The position numbers were made by a program, and so were the translations under genes. Of a DNA stretch of 64,000 bases, positions 16,337 to 25,680 are shown in pieces. Under the pieces are notes generated by a model. The model made no database searches. It was not told where the DNA came from and saw only the letters and a program-made list of their open reading frames with translations. Position 1 is the stretch's first letter, and each line of letters begins with the position of its first letter. The stretch comes from CAVWXT01 sp963759115 (GTDB lineage: Bacteria; Planctomycetota; Planctomycetia; Pirellulales; Thermoguttaceae): positions 2,728,001-2,792,000 of the forward strand of contig CAVWXT010000005.1 of assembly GCA_963759115.1 (NCBI GenBank), given 5' to 3'.

Positions 16337-16780
16337 CTAGGAAGACCAATCGTCGGCGTGGCGAATAGCCTGGCGGATCAACAGCAGCAAGGCGTTGGGA
16401 TCGTACGGCTTGCGGAGGAAGAAATGACAGCCGGCGGCGCGGCAGCGGCGCACGATGCCCGGCTGGTCCAGCCCGCTGAGAATAATCACGGGGACAGAAC
16501 AGGTCTCGGCCGCGTCGGTCAACTGCTCGCAGATCGCCAACCCGTCCACGTCGGGCAGGCCGAGGTCCAACACAATGGCCGAGGGCGGTTCGGCCTTGGC
16601 TCGGGCCAATCCGTCGGCGCCCGAATAGGCCGCCACCGCTCGAAGCCCCTGCTTTTGGAGTCGGTAGGAAAGAACCTCCGACAGAGCATCGTCATCGTCA
16701 ATGATTAGTACCGAGTGACGTCGAGGGACGGCGACGGGTTTGGTTTGCGGCCGCTCGAGCGTGGCAGAATCGGCTGGCAT
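16337..16780 (-). CDS. single-domain response regulator (REC)
   Basis: A 147-aa receiver protein with a short disordered N-terminal tail (1-22). The acidic pocket is D28/D29, the phospho-acceptor is D72 (IVLDLGLPD), the switch residue is S102 (VIILSG) and the conserved Lys is K124 (LRKPYD). There is no output domain, so it acts as a phosphorelay intermediate or by protein contact. No histidine kinase gene is adjacent. Confidence 0.92.
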   Translation of the reverse strand: MPADSATLERPQTKPVAVPRRHSVLIIDDDDALSEVLSYRLQKQGLRAVAAYSGADGLARAKAEPPSAIVLDLGLPDVDGLAICEQLTDAAETCSVPVIILSGLDQPGIVRRCRAAGCHFFLRKPYDPNALLLLIRQAIRHADDWSS

Positions 16781-17055
16781 GGGAAGGAGGATCGGGTGGG
16801 CGACTACCGCAGGGTAGTAAACTCTAACGCAATGTTGCGATAAGTCAAATGCAGTCGTTTTTGACGATTCTGCCGATTCTATCGGGTCGTTGACCTGTCG
16901 CGCCTAAGAAAACGTCTTGGCCTTGGGCCTTTGGTCTTTGGCCTTCGCCACTAAAGCCTAAGACCTAAGCCCCAAGACCTATTAAACATCGCATTTCCGG
17001 CCGCCAAAGAATGCCGGGCGTCATGTGGTATACTACCGCAAAGGACTCTCTCCCG
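16781..17055. other. intergenic region with an imperfect inverted repeat
   Basis: GTCTTGGCCTTGGGCC... at about 16912-16940 is an imperfect reverse complement of GCCTAAGACCTAAGCCCCAAGAC at about 16956-16978. The CTTGG/CCAAG-rich text is repetitive. It could be a dispersed palindrome or a terminator region between divergent genes. A TATACT box lies at 17029-17034, just upstream of the M28 gene start. Confidence 0.45.
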
Positions 17056-18620
17056 ATGCGATCCCTCCTTCGACCTGCGCTTCGTCCGGCTGCGGCCCTG
17101 CTGCTCTGCTGCGTGTGGCTCGTCTCCGGCCCGCGCGGTCGAGAAGAGTTCCTCGTATCTGGCGGCGCTGGAGTCGATCAAGGCCGAGGAACTGGGCGAG
17201 CACGTGGGCCGCCTGGCCGATGACGCGATGGAAGGCCGCGAGGCCGGCACGCCGCGGCGGCCGGGCCGCCGGCGACTATCTGGCCGAGCAGTATGCCCGG
17301 CTCCACGTCCCCGGCGCCGCGGCCGACGGCGGCTATTTCCAGCCCTTCGCCCCCAACTTCCGCAACGTGCTGGCGATCCTGCAGGGCAGCGATCCCCAGC
17401 TGCGCGACCAGGTGATCGTGGTCGGCGCCCACTACGACCACATCGGCTACGGCGGCCACGGCCTCAGCCTGGGACCGTACGGCTACATTCATCCCGGCGC
17501 CGACGACAACGCCAGCGGCACCTCCGCGGTGCTGGAGTTGGCCAAGGCGTTCACGATCCTTTCCAGCCCGCCCAAGCGTTCGATCCTGTTCGCCGCTTGG
17601 GACGCCGAAGAGAAGGGGCTGCTGGGCTCGAAACACTGGGTGGCCCATCCGACGGTTCCGCTGGAACACGTGGCGGCGGCGCTGAACTTGGACATGATCG
17701 GCCGGCTCCGCGACGAGCATCTGATCGTGTTCGGCGTGCGCAGCGGCTACGGATGGCGGCGGCTGATCAGCGGACAGAACGACGATTCCGGCCTGCGGCT
17801 GGATTTCTCCTGGAGCCTGAAGCCCAATGCCGATTACTAGCCCTTCTTCGATCACGGCATTCCGGTGCTGATGTTCCACACGGGCCTGCACGACGAATAT
17901 CACCGGCCGAGCGACACGGCGAAGCTCATCAACAGTCCGGGGATGACGCAGGTGACGCGGCTGTTGTTCGGCGTGGTTTACGACCTGGCCGAGCGGCCGG
18001 CGGCGCCCGGCATTCCGAGCGGCGGCCCGCCACGAAACGCCGGAGAGCGAGAAGGCCCTCCTCGGCCAGACCGCGAAGCCGGCCGACCGGCTGGGCGTCG
18101 GCTGGATCGAAGACGCGGCGGCGACGGGCGGGGTTCGGGTGTCGGTGGTGAGGCCGGCTCGCCGGCCGACCGGGCCGGCCTGCGCGTGGGCGACTGCATC
18201 GTGCGTTTCGCCGGCCGGCCGATCCGCAGCGACGACGACTTCTTCGCCGCCGTCTGCGCCGCCGAGAGCCCGGCCTCGCTCACCGTCAAACGGCCGGGCG
18301 AGGAGAAACCGCTGGACTTGACCGCGGACCTTTCGGGCAGCCCGCTGCGATGGGGCATCGTATGGCGGGTGGACGACGCCGAGCCGGGCGTGGTGATTCT
18401 CACCCACGTCGTCCCCGGCTCGCCTGCCGCTCGTGCCGGTCTTGCCGCCGGCGACCGCATCTACCAGGTTGGCGGCCGCGACTTCGCCGACGAGGCCGGT
18501 TTCGCCCAGCTGGCCAAGACCCTCTCCCTGCCGATACAAGTGTTGGTGGAACGCGACGGCCGGTTGCGCATCGTGGTGCTTCAGTTCCGGCAGGCCGAGC
18601 CGTCCAGGCGAGCCGCCTGA
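17056..18620 (+). pseudogene. M28 zinc aminopeptidase with PDZ domains, broken
   Basis: A secreted peptidase by layout: a signal peptide from the ATG at 17056 (SLLRPALRPAAALLLCCVWL), then SSSYLAALESIKAEELGEHV, then the M28 core with intact zinc ligands: VVGAHYDHIG (His, Asp), IHPGADDNASGTS (Asp), AAWDAEEKGLLGS (Glu), NLDMIGRL (Asp) and a final DEYHRPSDT (His). Two PDZ domains follow (about 18150-18280 with GSPADRAGLRVGD, and about 18390-18590 with PGSPAARAGLAAGD). The frame is broken near 17135, 17262, 18020 and 18155, and by a TAG at 17838-17840 where YSPFFDHG would be expected. Five lesions in one gene point to decay or very poor local sequence. Confidence 0.8.
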
Positions 18621-18719
18621 AGAGTGTGTCCGCGGGGCCGCGCGGTTCACCCTGTTCGCCGTGTTACTGTGGGTCGGCCCGCCGGTGACGATCATCTCGA
18701 TCTGCTGGGTGTACGCCTC

Positions 18720-18878
18720 ATGAAATCGCATACCGAATATCTGACATTGAACGTTCCCCGGCGGATGGACTTCGTCAACATCACCGCGCAGGTGGCCAAC
18801 GCCGTGGAGAAAAGCGGCATCCGCGAGGGCCTCTGCCTGGTCAATGCAAAGAAGAACTCGTTGCCGCACTATCCTTGA
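18720..18878 (+). pseudogene. yjbQ: YjbQ (UPF0047) family protein, truncated after about 44 residues
   Basis: MKSHTEYLTLNVPRRMDFVN continues with ITAQVANAVEKSGIREGLCLVNA, which is the exact N-terminal third of the YjbQ family (normally about 135-140 aa, next residues MHITAS...). After LVNA (about 18851) the sequence turns into KKNSLPHYP-stop, which is antisense to the 3' end of the serine recombinase gene. The break therefore coincides with the end of a mobile element. The missing two thirds are not found elsewhere in the window. Confidence 0.8.
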
Positions 18879-19909
18879 GCACTCCGCAGGCCTCGAGCCT
18901 GCCACGAACCTCGTACCGCCAGCGGCGGTGCTTCTGGTTGGGCTCCGCGTCGATCGGCGATATGTAAATGCCCATCCGCCGACCATCCGGTGTCATGCCG
19001 CCGAACACGTCTTCGACGAGCATCCGCTTCTGCTTCCACGTCATCAGGTCGGGGTCTTGGGCACCCCGAATCATGTCCCGCCGATGGGAACCAGCCCGAG
19101 GCCGAGCTACCACCACCTGATCGGCGAGGCGTTTTCGATCATCGGGGGATAGCGTGCCGGCCAGCCTTTGTTGGAGGCGGTCGGATTCCTCAGCCAACAT
19201 TGTCTCCTCGTTGGCGATTGCCGTCAAACGCTTTTCGACCTGTTCGTCGGTGATGGTCCCCTTCACGATCAGTCCGAGTATCCGTTCGCGGCCATTCTTG
19301 ATCTTCGCTTGCTCGGCTTCGATGGTTTCCAACCGCTTGCGCGCCTTGTCGACCTCGGCCTTGTTCGGTTCGGCGTCGGCTAGGGCCTTCTCCACAGCCT
19401 TTGGGTTGCCCCAAAGGTCGGCGAGCTGTTCGAGCACTTCACGCTCCAATAGGTCGGCGGGAACCCACGGGCGGAACTGTAACGGGCAGTTGGCCGCTTC
19501 GTTGCGGCTCTGGTGACGATAGTAGCGCCCGCCGTGAGGGGCTGTCTGCCCGCTCATCGCATGCCCACACGCCCCGCAGAACACCGTTCTGGAAAAGAGA
19601 TACTGCCACTTGAGGTGGCCGTGGGCGAAGGTCTTGTTGGCTGCCGCCCGGCGCAGGACCGCTGCAATGATTTTGGGTTCCAGCATGGCGGGGACCGTGG
19701 TGGATACTGTTTCGTCTATGGCCAGCTTGGCAGAGTGGAACCGCTGCTCCCAAAGCGTGCCGCAGCCCGTCATCAACGTCTTGTGTATGAAGGGGTGATT
19801 TTTCCCGTACTCACGGGCCAAGTTGCTCATCGACTCCCCTGCAAGATACCTTGCTGCAATGTCCTGGAGCATGGTCTGGACCTTCGGGTCCACGCCCCAC
19901 TTGCCCGTG
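18841..19909 (-). pseudogene. large serine recombinase, C-terminal part (gene split by ISL3 element)
   Basis: Carries the recombinase and zinc-ribbon domains of a large serine integrase. It begins, in the frame upstream of the first Met, DKDTGKWGVDPKVQTMLQDI, followed by ARYLAGESMSNLAREYG (recombinase helix). The zinc ribbon is VFCGACGHAM ... ANCPLQF, and the coiled-coil is at about 150-250 (ADAEPNKAEVDKARKRLETI). The N-terminal catalytic part lies at 21594-22130. The two join exactly once the IS and one copy of the TCTTTGTC duplication are removed, giving GRTFDKDTGKWGVDP. The stop codon lies within the broken yjbQ, marking the element boundary. Confidence 0.85.
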
Positions 19910-19917
19910 TCTTTGTC

Positions 19918-21585
19918 GGCTCTTCCGGTTTTAGGTGCAGAACGCGAGAAATTCAGCCTTCAGGCCACGGACGATCTCGCGTAGCTCGGCGATGGTCCGC
20001 CCGGCGGCTTCCGACGCCCGGTTCAAGTCCAGGAGCAGCCGGTTCCAGAGCGTGTCGGCTGACTTCACGCCGTAGCAGCGTTTGGTGATGACGCGGGCCT
20101 TGTTGTTGATACCTTCAACCGCCGCGCTGGTGTACCGCCCGTCGAAGTAGTTCAGGATGCCCGTCTTCCAGTTGTCGTAGGTCGTCCAGAACTTGGCGAA
20201 GTCCAGCCCCAGCGCTTCGGTCCGCGCGCGGAGTTCGGCCAACTGCTGTTCCGCTGTGGCGCGATCCGGCGCGGTGTCGAAGATCTCCTTGAACCGCACG
20301 CGCACGTCATACACGTCCTTCAACACAGGCAACTCGACGAACAGCCGATCCAGCGACTCGCGTTCCTCGGGCTTCAGGTCCTTCGGGTCGCGGCGGAACT
20401 CCCACATCAGCGAGCGGAACCGTTTCTGCTCGGCTTTGGACAACTGGGCCTTGTGCTTCCGCGTGCTTTTTTTTTCGCAACTCATCCACCACCTCGTTGA
20501 ACTGCTTGGCCACGTGGAACCGGTCCACCACCAACCGGCTGTTGCGAAGTTGCTCGTTGCAGACCGGGCCGTAGACCTTCCCCATGTCCACGCGGTGCGT
20601 TTCCACCGCGGCGCGCTGCTCGGGCGTCAATTTCCCCAGGCATTCGAGGGCCGCTGCCGTGTCGCGCCCGCGGGCCACCGCCAGCACCTTCGGCGACTCC
20701 GGGTCGGTCAAGTCCGTCATCACCGTCACGTACAACTTGTGCCGCTTCTTGAGGCTGATTTCGTCCATGCCCACGTGCTTGATGACCCGTGCCGGGTCGA
20801 TCCGCTTGTCGTCCTTCAACTGGTTCTCGACGATCAGTTCCACGGTCTCCGCCGAGATGCCCAGCCGCGCGGCCACCTCTTCTTCGTTGCTGCCGATGAG
20901 CATCCGCAGCACGTATTCCTCGAAGCGGTACGTGTACAGCACCTTCTTCCGCTTGAAGGGGGCGAAATGCTCCTGGCGATGCCCACAGCGCGAGCAACGA
21001 TGGAAGCAAGGCTGGAAGATCAGGAAGCTCGGCTGACCCCACAGGTCCAGGTCGCGGACCACATAGACGGTGTTCTTGTACTCGTAGGTGGACGGCTCTT
21101 CGTGGCCGCACTGCTCACAACGGCAAGAGTCGGGCAGGGGGAACTTGACCTCGAAGCCGTGCCCGTCGCGCGAGCGCTCGTATCCCAACAGTTCCACACC
21201 CGGCGGCAAATCCAACTTCACTTTGACCTCGACCTGAGCCATCCGTGGCCTCCTTGGTTGGCGGTGTCTTCTGCGACGGGGCGAAGGCAACAACCGCGTT
21301 GGTCCGACCGCCGCCGCTTGAGCAAGGTAACGCCGCGGGCGACCTCGGGCCAACAGCAACCTTCCCAACTCGCGAAATCGGCGCCCGCAGGGAGGCGGCG
21401 GCGGAACATGTTCCCGGACAAGCACTTACGCTCGCAATCCCTGTTGCACTATATTCTTGTGGGGGGGGCTAATATGGCGAGAATTACGTGCCTGGGGCGT
21501 TCAAGCAACCGTCGCGCGTAGTATAACGGCCGCTATTGTTGAGCCTCGGGTTTGTGCGGCGTTCGCACCCAGAACCGGAAGAGCC
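19918..21585. mobile_element. ISL3-family insertion sequence, 1668 bp
   Basis: Terminal inverted repeats GGCTCTTCCGGTTTTAGGTGC (19918-19938) and GGCTCTTCCGGTTCTGGGTGC (reverse strand, 21565-21585) differ at two positions. An 8-bp target duplication TCTTTGTC lies at 19910-19917 and 21586-21593. Ends starting GG and an 8-bp duplication are typical of ISL3. The element interrupts the serine recombinase. Confidence 0.95.
19931..21242 (-). CDS. ISL3-family transposase, split in two frames at an A9 run
   Basis: Starts at the ATG at 21242 with AAGGAGG seven bases upstream. The N-terminal part has zinc-finger pairs (CRCEQCGHEE and FHRCSRCGHRQ), then an HTH (LGISAETVELIVENQ). The first catalytic Asp is in HVGMDEISLKKRHKLYV and the second in LVVDRFHVAKQFNEVVDELRK. 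At nine consecutive A (plus-strand T9, 20467-20475) the frame ends its homology and continues one base over as KSTRKHKAQLSKAEQKRF to the stop at 19931. The third acidic residue is in AAVEGINNKARVITKRCYG. Full length is therefore about 435 aa, normal for ISL3. The A9 run could be programmed transcriptional slippage, a mutation or a homopolymer error. Confidence 0.85.
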
Positions 21586-21593
21586 TCTTTGTC

Positions 21594-22130
21594 GAACGTT
21601 CGGCCGTAGGGCAGCTTGCCGCAGGTGGGCCACCCCCGCTTGGCTTTGTGAATGCGTGTCTCAAGGGATTTCTTAGATTGCAGGCCGGCTTGGTAGCTAC
21701 CAATAGAGGCGGCCAGGGCGAGCATCAGCCGCGCCGTGGGGTCATAGAGGTCTTGCTCTTGCGTGAGTACGAAGAAGCGGACACCGTTGCCCTGCAACGC
21801 TTCCAAGCCAGTCTGGCTCCGCACGTTATCGCGGGACCAGCGGTCGGGATGTGTTACCATGACCGCATCGAAGGGCCGTTGTGGTCGCTCGGCGTCCTCC
21901 AGTAGTTGGTCGAGTTGCTTCCGCTCCCATCCAGCGGTGGCGTGCTCCTGCCCGCCGTAGCTGCGGTTGATCGTTCCGCCAAGCTGAGCTACGGCATCCT
22001 TGGTCTGCGATTCCTGGGTGCGTAGGGATTCACCCTTCTGCTTCTGCTTCTCCGTAGAAACTCGGATCAGTACCGCGAAGCGAAGCGGTTTGCTCTGGGG
22101 CTTCTTTCCGTTAGAATTGTTGGATGCCAT
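21594..22130 (-). pseudogene. large serine recombinase, N-terminal catalytic part
   Basis: Resolvase-type catalytic domain from the ATG at 22130: RFAVLIRVSTEKQKQKGESL with the nucleophile Ser25, VMVTHPDRWSRD with the active-site Arg/Asp, and the helix E-type SIGSYQAGLQSKKS. The frame then runs into the ISL3 end at YGRTFDKE. Residues after that (ALPVLGANAAQT...) are IS sequence. The MerR-like gene lies 15 bases upstream on the same strand, making a recombinase module. Confidence 0.88.
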
Positions 22131-22145
22131 AACTGAGTCTCCCGT

Positions 22146-22655
22146 TTAGGCTTGGTGGTGGTCAGGACCGGCCGGCAGGTTCCAGCCTGCCGCCGGTCCG
22201 TTTTTTGTCTCGCAAAACATTAGCTGAATCTTCTTGAGCACATCCCGCTTGAGGCCGTGCCGCCGCAGGCTACCGACGATGCCGGCACAGAATGCATCGG
22301 ACCAGGAGAACCTGGCCTCCACATCGCCCGTGCCCGAGCCACCGGCGTGGCGGATCGAGGGCGTGAGCACGCCCTTCTCGACGTAGAACCAGCAATTAAT
22401 GTAGCTCAGGCCCGCGATCGTGGCGATGCTATTAAGGCTGAACTTGCGTTCTTCTTCGCCGACTCCACGGAGCCGAGCGAACCGCTTCAACGCTTCGCCG
22501 GCGTTGAGGATCACGGCCGAAGGAAACTCGCCACCCTCACACATCGCCCGCATGGTCGCCGATTGGCTGGCCAGCCGAACTTTGCCGGTCTGTCCGTCGG
22601 CGATCAGGTACGGTCGGTCCCGCAACTGCTCTTTGATCCGTTCGTAATCGGTCAT
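22146..22655 (-). CDS. MerR-like winged-helix DNA-binding protein
   Basis: A 169-aa protein. Residues 70-135 (FSLNSIATIAGLSYINCWFY, VEKGVLTPSIRHAG..., FSWSDAFCAGIVGSLRRHGL, KRDVLKKI) follow the MerR pattern: HTH, wing with a Tyr/Val-Glu-Lys-Gly segment, second helix pair. The N-terminus (MTDYERIKEQLRDRPYLIAD) is not family-like. It sits directly upstream of the recombinase gene with only 15 bases between, so it may serve as its regulator or directionality factor (inference). AAGGA precedes the ATG at 22655. The extreme C-terminal codons overlap a strong plus-strand terminator hairpin. Confidence 0.7.
   Translation of the reverse strand: MTDYERIKEQLRDRPYLIADGQTGKVRLASQSATMRAMCEGGEFPSAVILNAGEALKRFARLRGVGEEERKFSLNSIATIAGLSYINCWFYVEKGVLTPSIRHAGGSGTGDVEARFSWSDAFCAGIVGSLRRHGLKRDVLKKIQLMFCETKNGPAAGWNLPAGPDHHQA
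22165..22206 (+). terminator. intrinsic terminator, plus-strand orientation, inside the 3' end of a minus-strand gene
   Basis: GGACCGGCCGGCAGG (22165-22179) pairs with CCTGCCGCCGGTCC (22186-22199) with one bulged C and a six-base loop, then G and six T. It is a strong rho-independent terminator reading away from the recombinase end, although no plus-strand gene precedes it. Confidence 0.75.
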
Positions 22656-22783
22656 TGGTCGTCCTTCGCAAGGTTCTCTTTACTAATGTAAACATACCCC
22701 ATCGCCGAGGAAGTGTAAACCCCAATTCGGACCCCATTTTTTCCCGCGCTTTCCAGGGGCAGGTTGAACGCTACCAACGAGAA

Positions 22784-22803
22784 GAGGCCCGTTTCCGGGC
22801 CTC
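22784..22803 (-). terminator. hairpin downstream of the HARE-HTH gene
   Basis: GAGGCCCG/CGGGCCTC, a perfect 8-bp stem with a TTTC loop, starts about 33 bases after the stop of the HARE-HTH gene. On the minus strand it is followed by TTCTCGTTGG, which is not a strong T tract, so termination is only likely. Confidence 0.5.
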
Positions 22804-22836
22804 GTGGGCGACGTGGGGCGAACCGTCGCGGGGAGT

Positions 22837-23172
22837 CTACTTCTTGGCGTGGGCGAACAGGCCAGGACCAGTCTTCACGAACCGGGACTTCTCGCCCTTC
22901 TTGGCGATCTCGGTAATGATCCCGGCGCTCAAGGTCGCCTTCGGGGTTTTGCCTTCGCCCGGCGTCCACAATCCCTTTGCCAATACTGCATCATAGATTT
23001 CCCCGAGCTTCATGGGCTTGCCGGAAGCCTTCAACACCTGGGCACCCGCGCTGAGCAGTCCGAGCTTCCGCTCCTTCTTCTCCTTCGGCGGCTTCGGTGC
23101 CTTGGGCTCCTTCTTGGCCTTCGGCGTGGCCGGCTTGGCGGCCTTCTTTGTGGTCTTTTGCTTGGTAGCCAT
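22837..23172 (-). CDS. HARE-HTH domain DNA-binding protein
   Basis: A 111-aa protein from the ATG at 23172, with AGGAGAA six bases upstream. Residues 2-40 form a very basic Lys/Ala/Pro tail (KQKTTKKAAKPATPKAKKEP), like histone H1 or nucleoid-protein tails. Residues 41-111 match the HARE-HTH winged helix (AGAQVLKASGKPMKLGEIYD, LAKGLWTPGEGKTPKATLSAGI and the final KTGPGLFAHAKK). HARE-HTH domains are known in RNA polymerase delta, ASXL proteins and restriction systems, and bind DNA. Here it lies upstream of the MerR-like and recombinase genes on the same strand. Confidence 0.85.
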   Translation of the reverse strand: MATKQKTTKKAAKPATPKAKKEPKAPKPPKEKKERKLGLLSAGAQVLKASGKPMKLGEIYDAVLAKGLWTPGEGKTPKATLSAGIITEIAKKGEKSRFVKTGPGLFAHAKK

Positions 23173-23784
23173 TACTGTTCTCCTGTACATGTTTCCGAGG
23201 GGGGAAGTCCCCATCGCATCAACAGACATTTGCATGCTTTTGCAGCAGAAGCAAGCGAATTCCATTGTTTCTCTTGTGGTGTTAGACGTGGTGACATGGG
23301 TCGACCCCACACGTTGCCCCGTGCGGGACGAAACTGGCACCTACGTGGCCCAAACGGGCCAAGATCGGGGCCGTGGCATGGAAATGCCAGTGGGAGGCAG
23401 GAACGCCACGTGGGGCAACGTCGTTGGCCACGGGCGAGATTCGCGGGGACCGCCAACGACAACTGGGCCGATGCGTGCTATTCGAGTAAGCGTCAATAAA
23501 TCGCCAGCCAGGGCCGAGCGTCTTGATCGGCCCGAGGCGGGTTGATCTGCGTGGTCGATTACTTACACGGCGGGGGCTGGCCGCGGCCGTACCCGCGTGG
23601 CAAGGCGGCATTTGCCGAGAGTCCTGTTTTCAGAAGCGGCCCCAAAAAAACGGTCCGATCTCGCAATTCGGCAATGCCCGATGGAGTTCCCTACCACTTT
23701 GCCACGGCCCGCACCACCAAGCGGCGGTCGCGCAGCGACTTTGCAGCCGTGGCGTGTTGGCAGCAGTTTTGCTCGCAATGACTG
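23173..23784. other. 610-base stretch with no supported gene
   Basis: Frames here on both strands are Arg/Pro-rich and without ribosome binding sites or family signal. An imperfect palindrome CACGTTGCCCCGTG lies at about 23312-23325. The stretch separates the recombinase module from the beta-propeller gene. Confidence 0.4.
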
Positions 23785-25455
23785 TCAGTAGGTTGAAGCT
23801 TTATACGGTGTGTCGCGAAATGGCCAGTGAATTCCGGGCCCTTCGTTGCTATCGTTCTCCCGCAATGCCTTGGTGTTGCGGTAGGCGAGATACAAGATCC
23901 GCCGGCCGTCGGGGCTGATCTGAAAGTTGCAGACCCCGCCGCCCTCGCCCAATGGCTCGCTGATCCTGACAGACTTTCCGCTACCGTCGATCGGCCGCGC
24001 ATGGACCTGCCGCGTGAGCTTCGACGGCCCGGCAAGGTAGATCACCTGCCTGCTGTCGGGCGTGATGTCGAAAGCGTAGAGGTTGCCCTCGGTCTTGGGC
24101 GAATCGCTCAGCCTTGCCAAACTGCCGTTGCCGTCGATTGGCCGGCTGTACAAACCGTATAGGCCGGTGCGAACGTCCTGCGGTACGCGGAACACGACTC
24201 GGCGGCTATCGGGGCTGATTTGGAAGTCGACGTAGACGAATTCCCCACGGCGAGACGGCGAGTAGAGTTCGGCCGGCGCATCGCTGCCGTCGAGGGAGCG
24301 ATGCACAGGTGATACGTCGGGACGCCATCCCCCCCGGAACGAGCCAGATAAACGGCGCGTTTCCCGTCGGGACTGACGGCGAAGTAACGGATGTAAGTCG
24401 CGCTGCACAGCATGACCGGCTCGCCTCCTCGCCCAATCGGCCGACTCCATAGGGCGTTATTTTCACCAATTTGGAAGACAACCCGCCGGCTGTCCGGGCT
24501 GATTTTGCACGCGTAGGGGAAACCTGCGCCGATGTCGCCGATCGAGCCGCTGAGGTCGACGGGCGGGCGTGATCCGTCGATCGGAACGCTGTAGAGAGAT
24601 AGGCGCTGCCCGACTTTCCTCGGAAAACGACCTGTCGGCTGTCGCGGCTCACGGCAAGGTTGGTATAGACCGTGATTGCCCCGTTCAATGCGATCGGGCC
24701 GACACCCTCGATCGGCTGACTGTACAGCGAGTGGGGCATGTTGAATCCATCCAGGTAAACGACCCACTTGCCGTCGGCGCTTAGCTGGAACCGCTGCACG
24801 TCCGTTTGCCGAGGACCGTTCATCTTGACCGGCGCTGCCCGCCCGTCGATCATCGTACTGTAGAGATCGACAGCGCGTCGCACCGGGCCGTGCAGATGAA
24901 CGAAGTCTCCCGCCCGGTTGAAGAATACTCTCTTGCTGTCGGGACTGACCCAGAGCCACGAGCAGAGGTGGCCCGGAAGATCCAGCTTGACAGACTCCGC
25001 ATCTCCAGCAAGGTTCCGGCTGTACAATGCGCCTCGTAATCGAGCCAAATAACGCGACGGCTATCTGGGCTGATGGTCCACGACTTGGCGCTGTCGCGGC
25101 CATTGATCTTGACTGGCCGGCCGCGACCATCGAGGCTCGCGACGTAGATATCGCCGTAAATATCGCCAGGTTCGTCCGGGCCGGCGACCCGATACACCAC
25201 CCGCTCGCTATCCGGACTCATTTCGTACTGGAGAACGTTACCGCCCGCTGGCAGCGGCAAGTTCAGTTTCACGGCGTCGTCGCCGGCATCAATTCGGCGG
25301 CTGTACAACTCCAATTCCACGAACTTATAGACCGGCGGAGCCGCGGAGGTAACGCTAGGCGAGCGGTCGCCTGCCTTCTTCGCTTCCGTGCCATAGCTCG
25401 GGAGGGATGCGGCGAAAACGAAGCAGGCCACGACGCATAAACATGCCGTCTTCAC
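23785..25455 (-). pseudogene. TolB-like beta-propeller secreted protein, split by three frameshifts
   Basis: Start is a GTG at 25455 with AAGGAG eight bases upstream. A signal peptide (VKTACLCVVACFVFAASLPS) leads into WD40/TolB-type repeats of about 45 residues. Each has the pattern LYSRPIDGxGxPVKLN ... ISPDSRRVVF/VIY (for example YEMSPDSERVVYRV, WTISPDSRRVIWLD, FQLSADGKWVVYLD, FQISPDSRRVVFRV, FDITPDSRQVIYLA). Fragments join across shifts near 25030, 24600 and 24290. Together they give about 550 aa and roughly ten to eleven repeats, enough for a propeller plus partial second. Such proteins bind ligands or partners in the periplasm; a specific role cannot be named. Confidence 0.8.
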
Positions 25456-25680
25456 CCTTGAAACTCCTTTTTTCCGGATTGCGTTTGTCACGTCATGGCA
25501 GCGATGACGCCACCGCGAGCTGGTCGCACAACGCTTCTCCAGCACAGTGATTCTACAAGAGTATCAGGAGAAGTGCTAGAAACTTGACAACTGTGAAGCG
25601 AACGCCGGTCACTATCACGGGGTCGACGGACCAACGCCCGACACCGATATTCCGCGTAATGGCCGGAAATGGTCGCCCCA

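Noticed and set aside
17178..18986. 602-aa minus-strand ORF
   Set aside because: Antisense shadow of the M28-PDZ gene in GC-rich DNA; Arg/Gly/Pro/Ala-rich with no domain.
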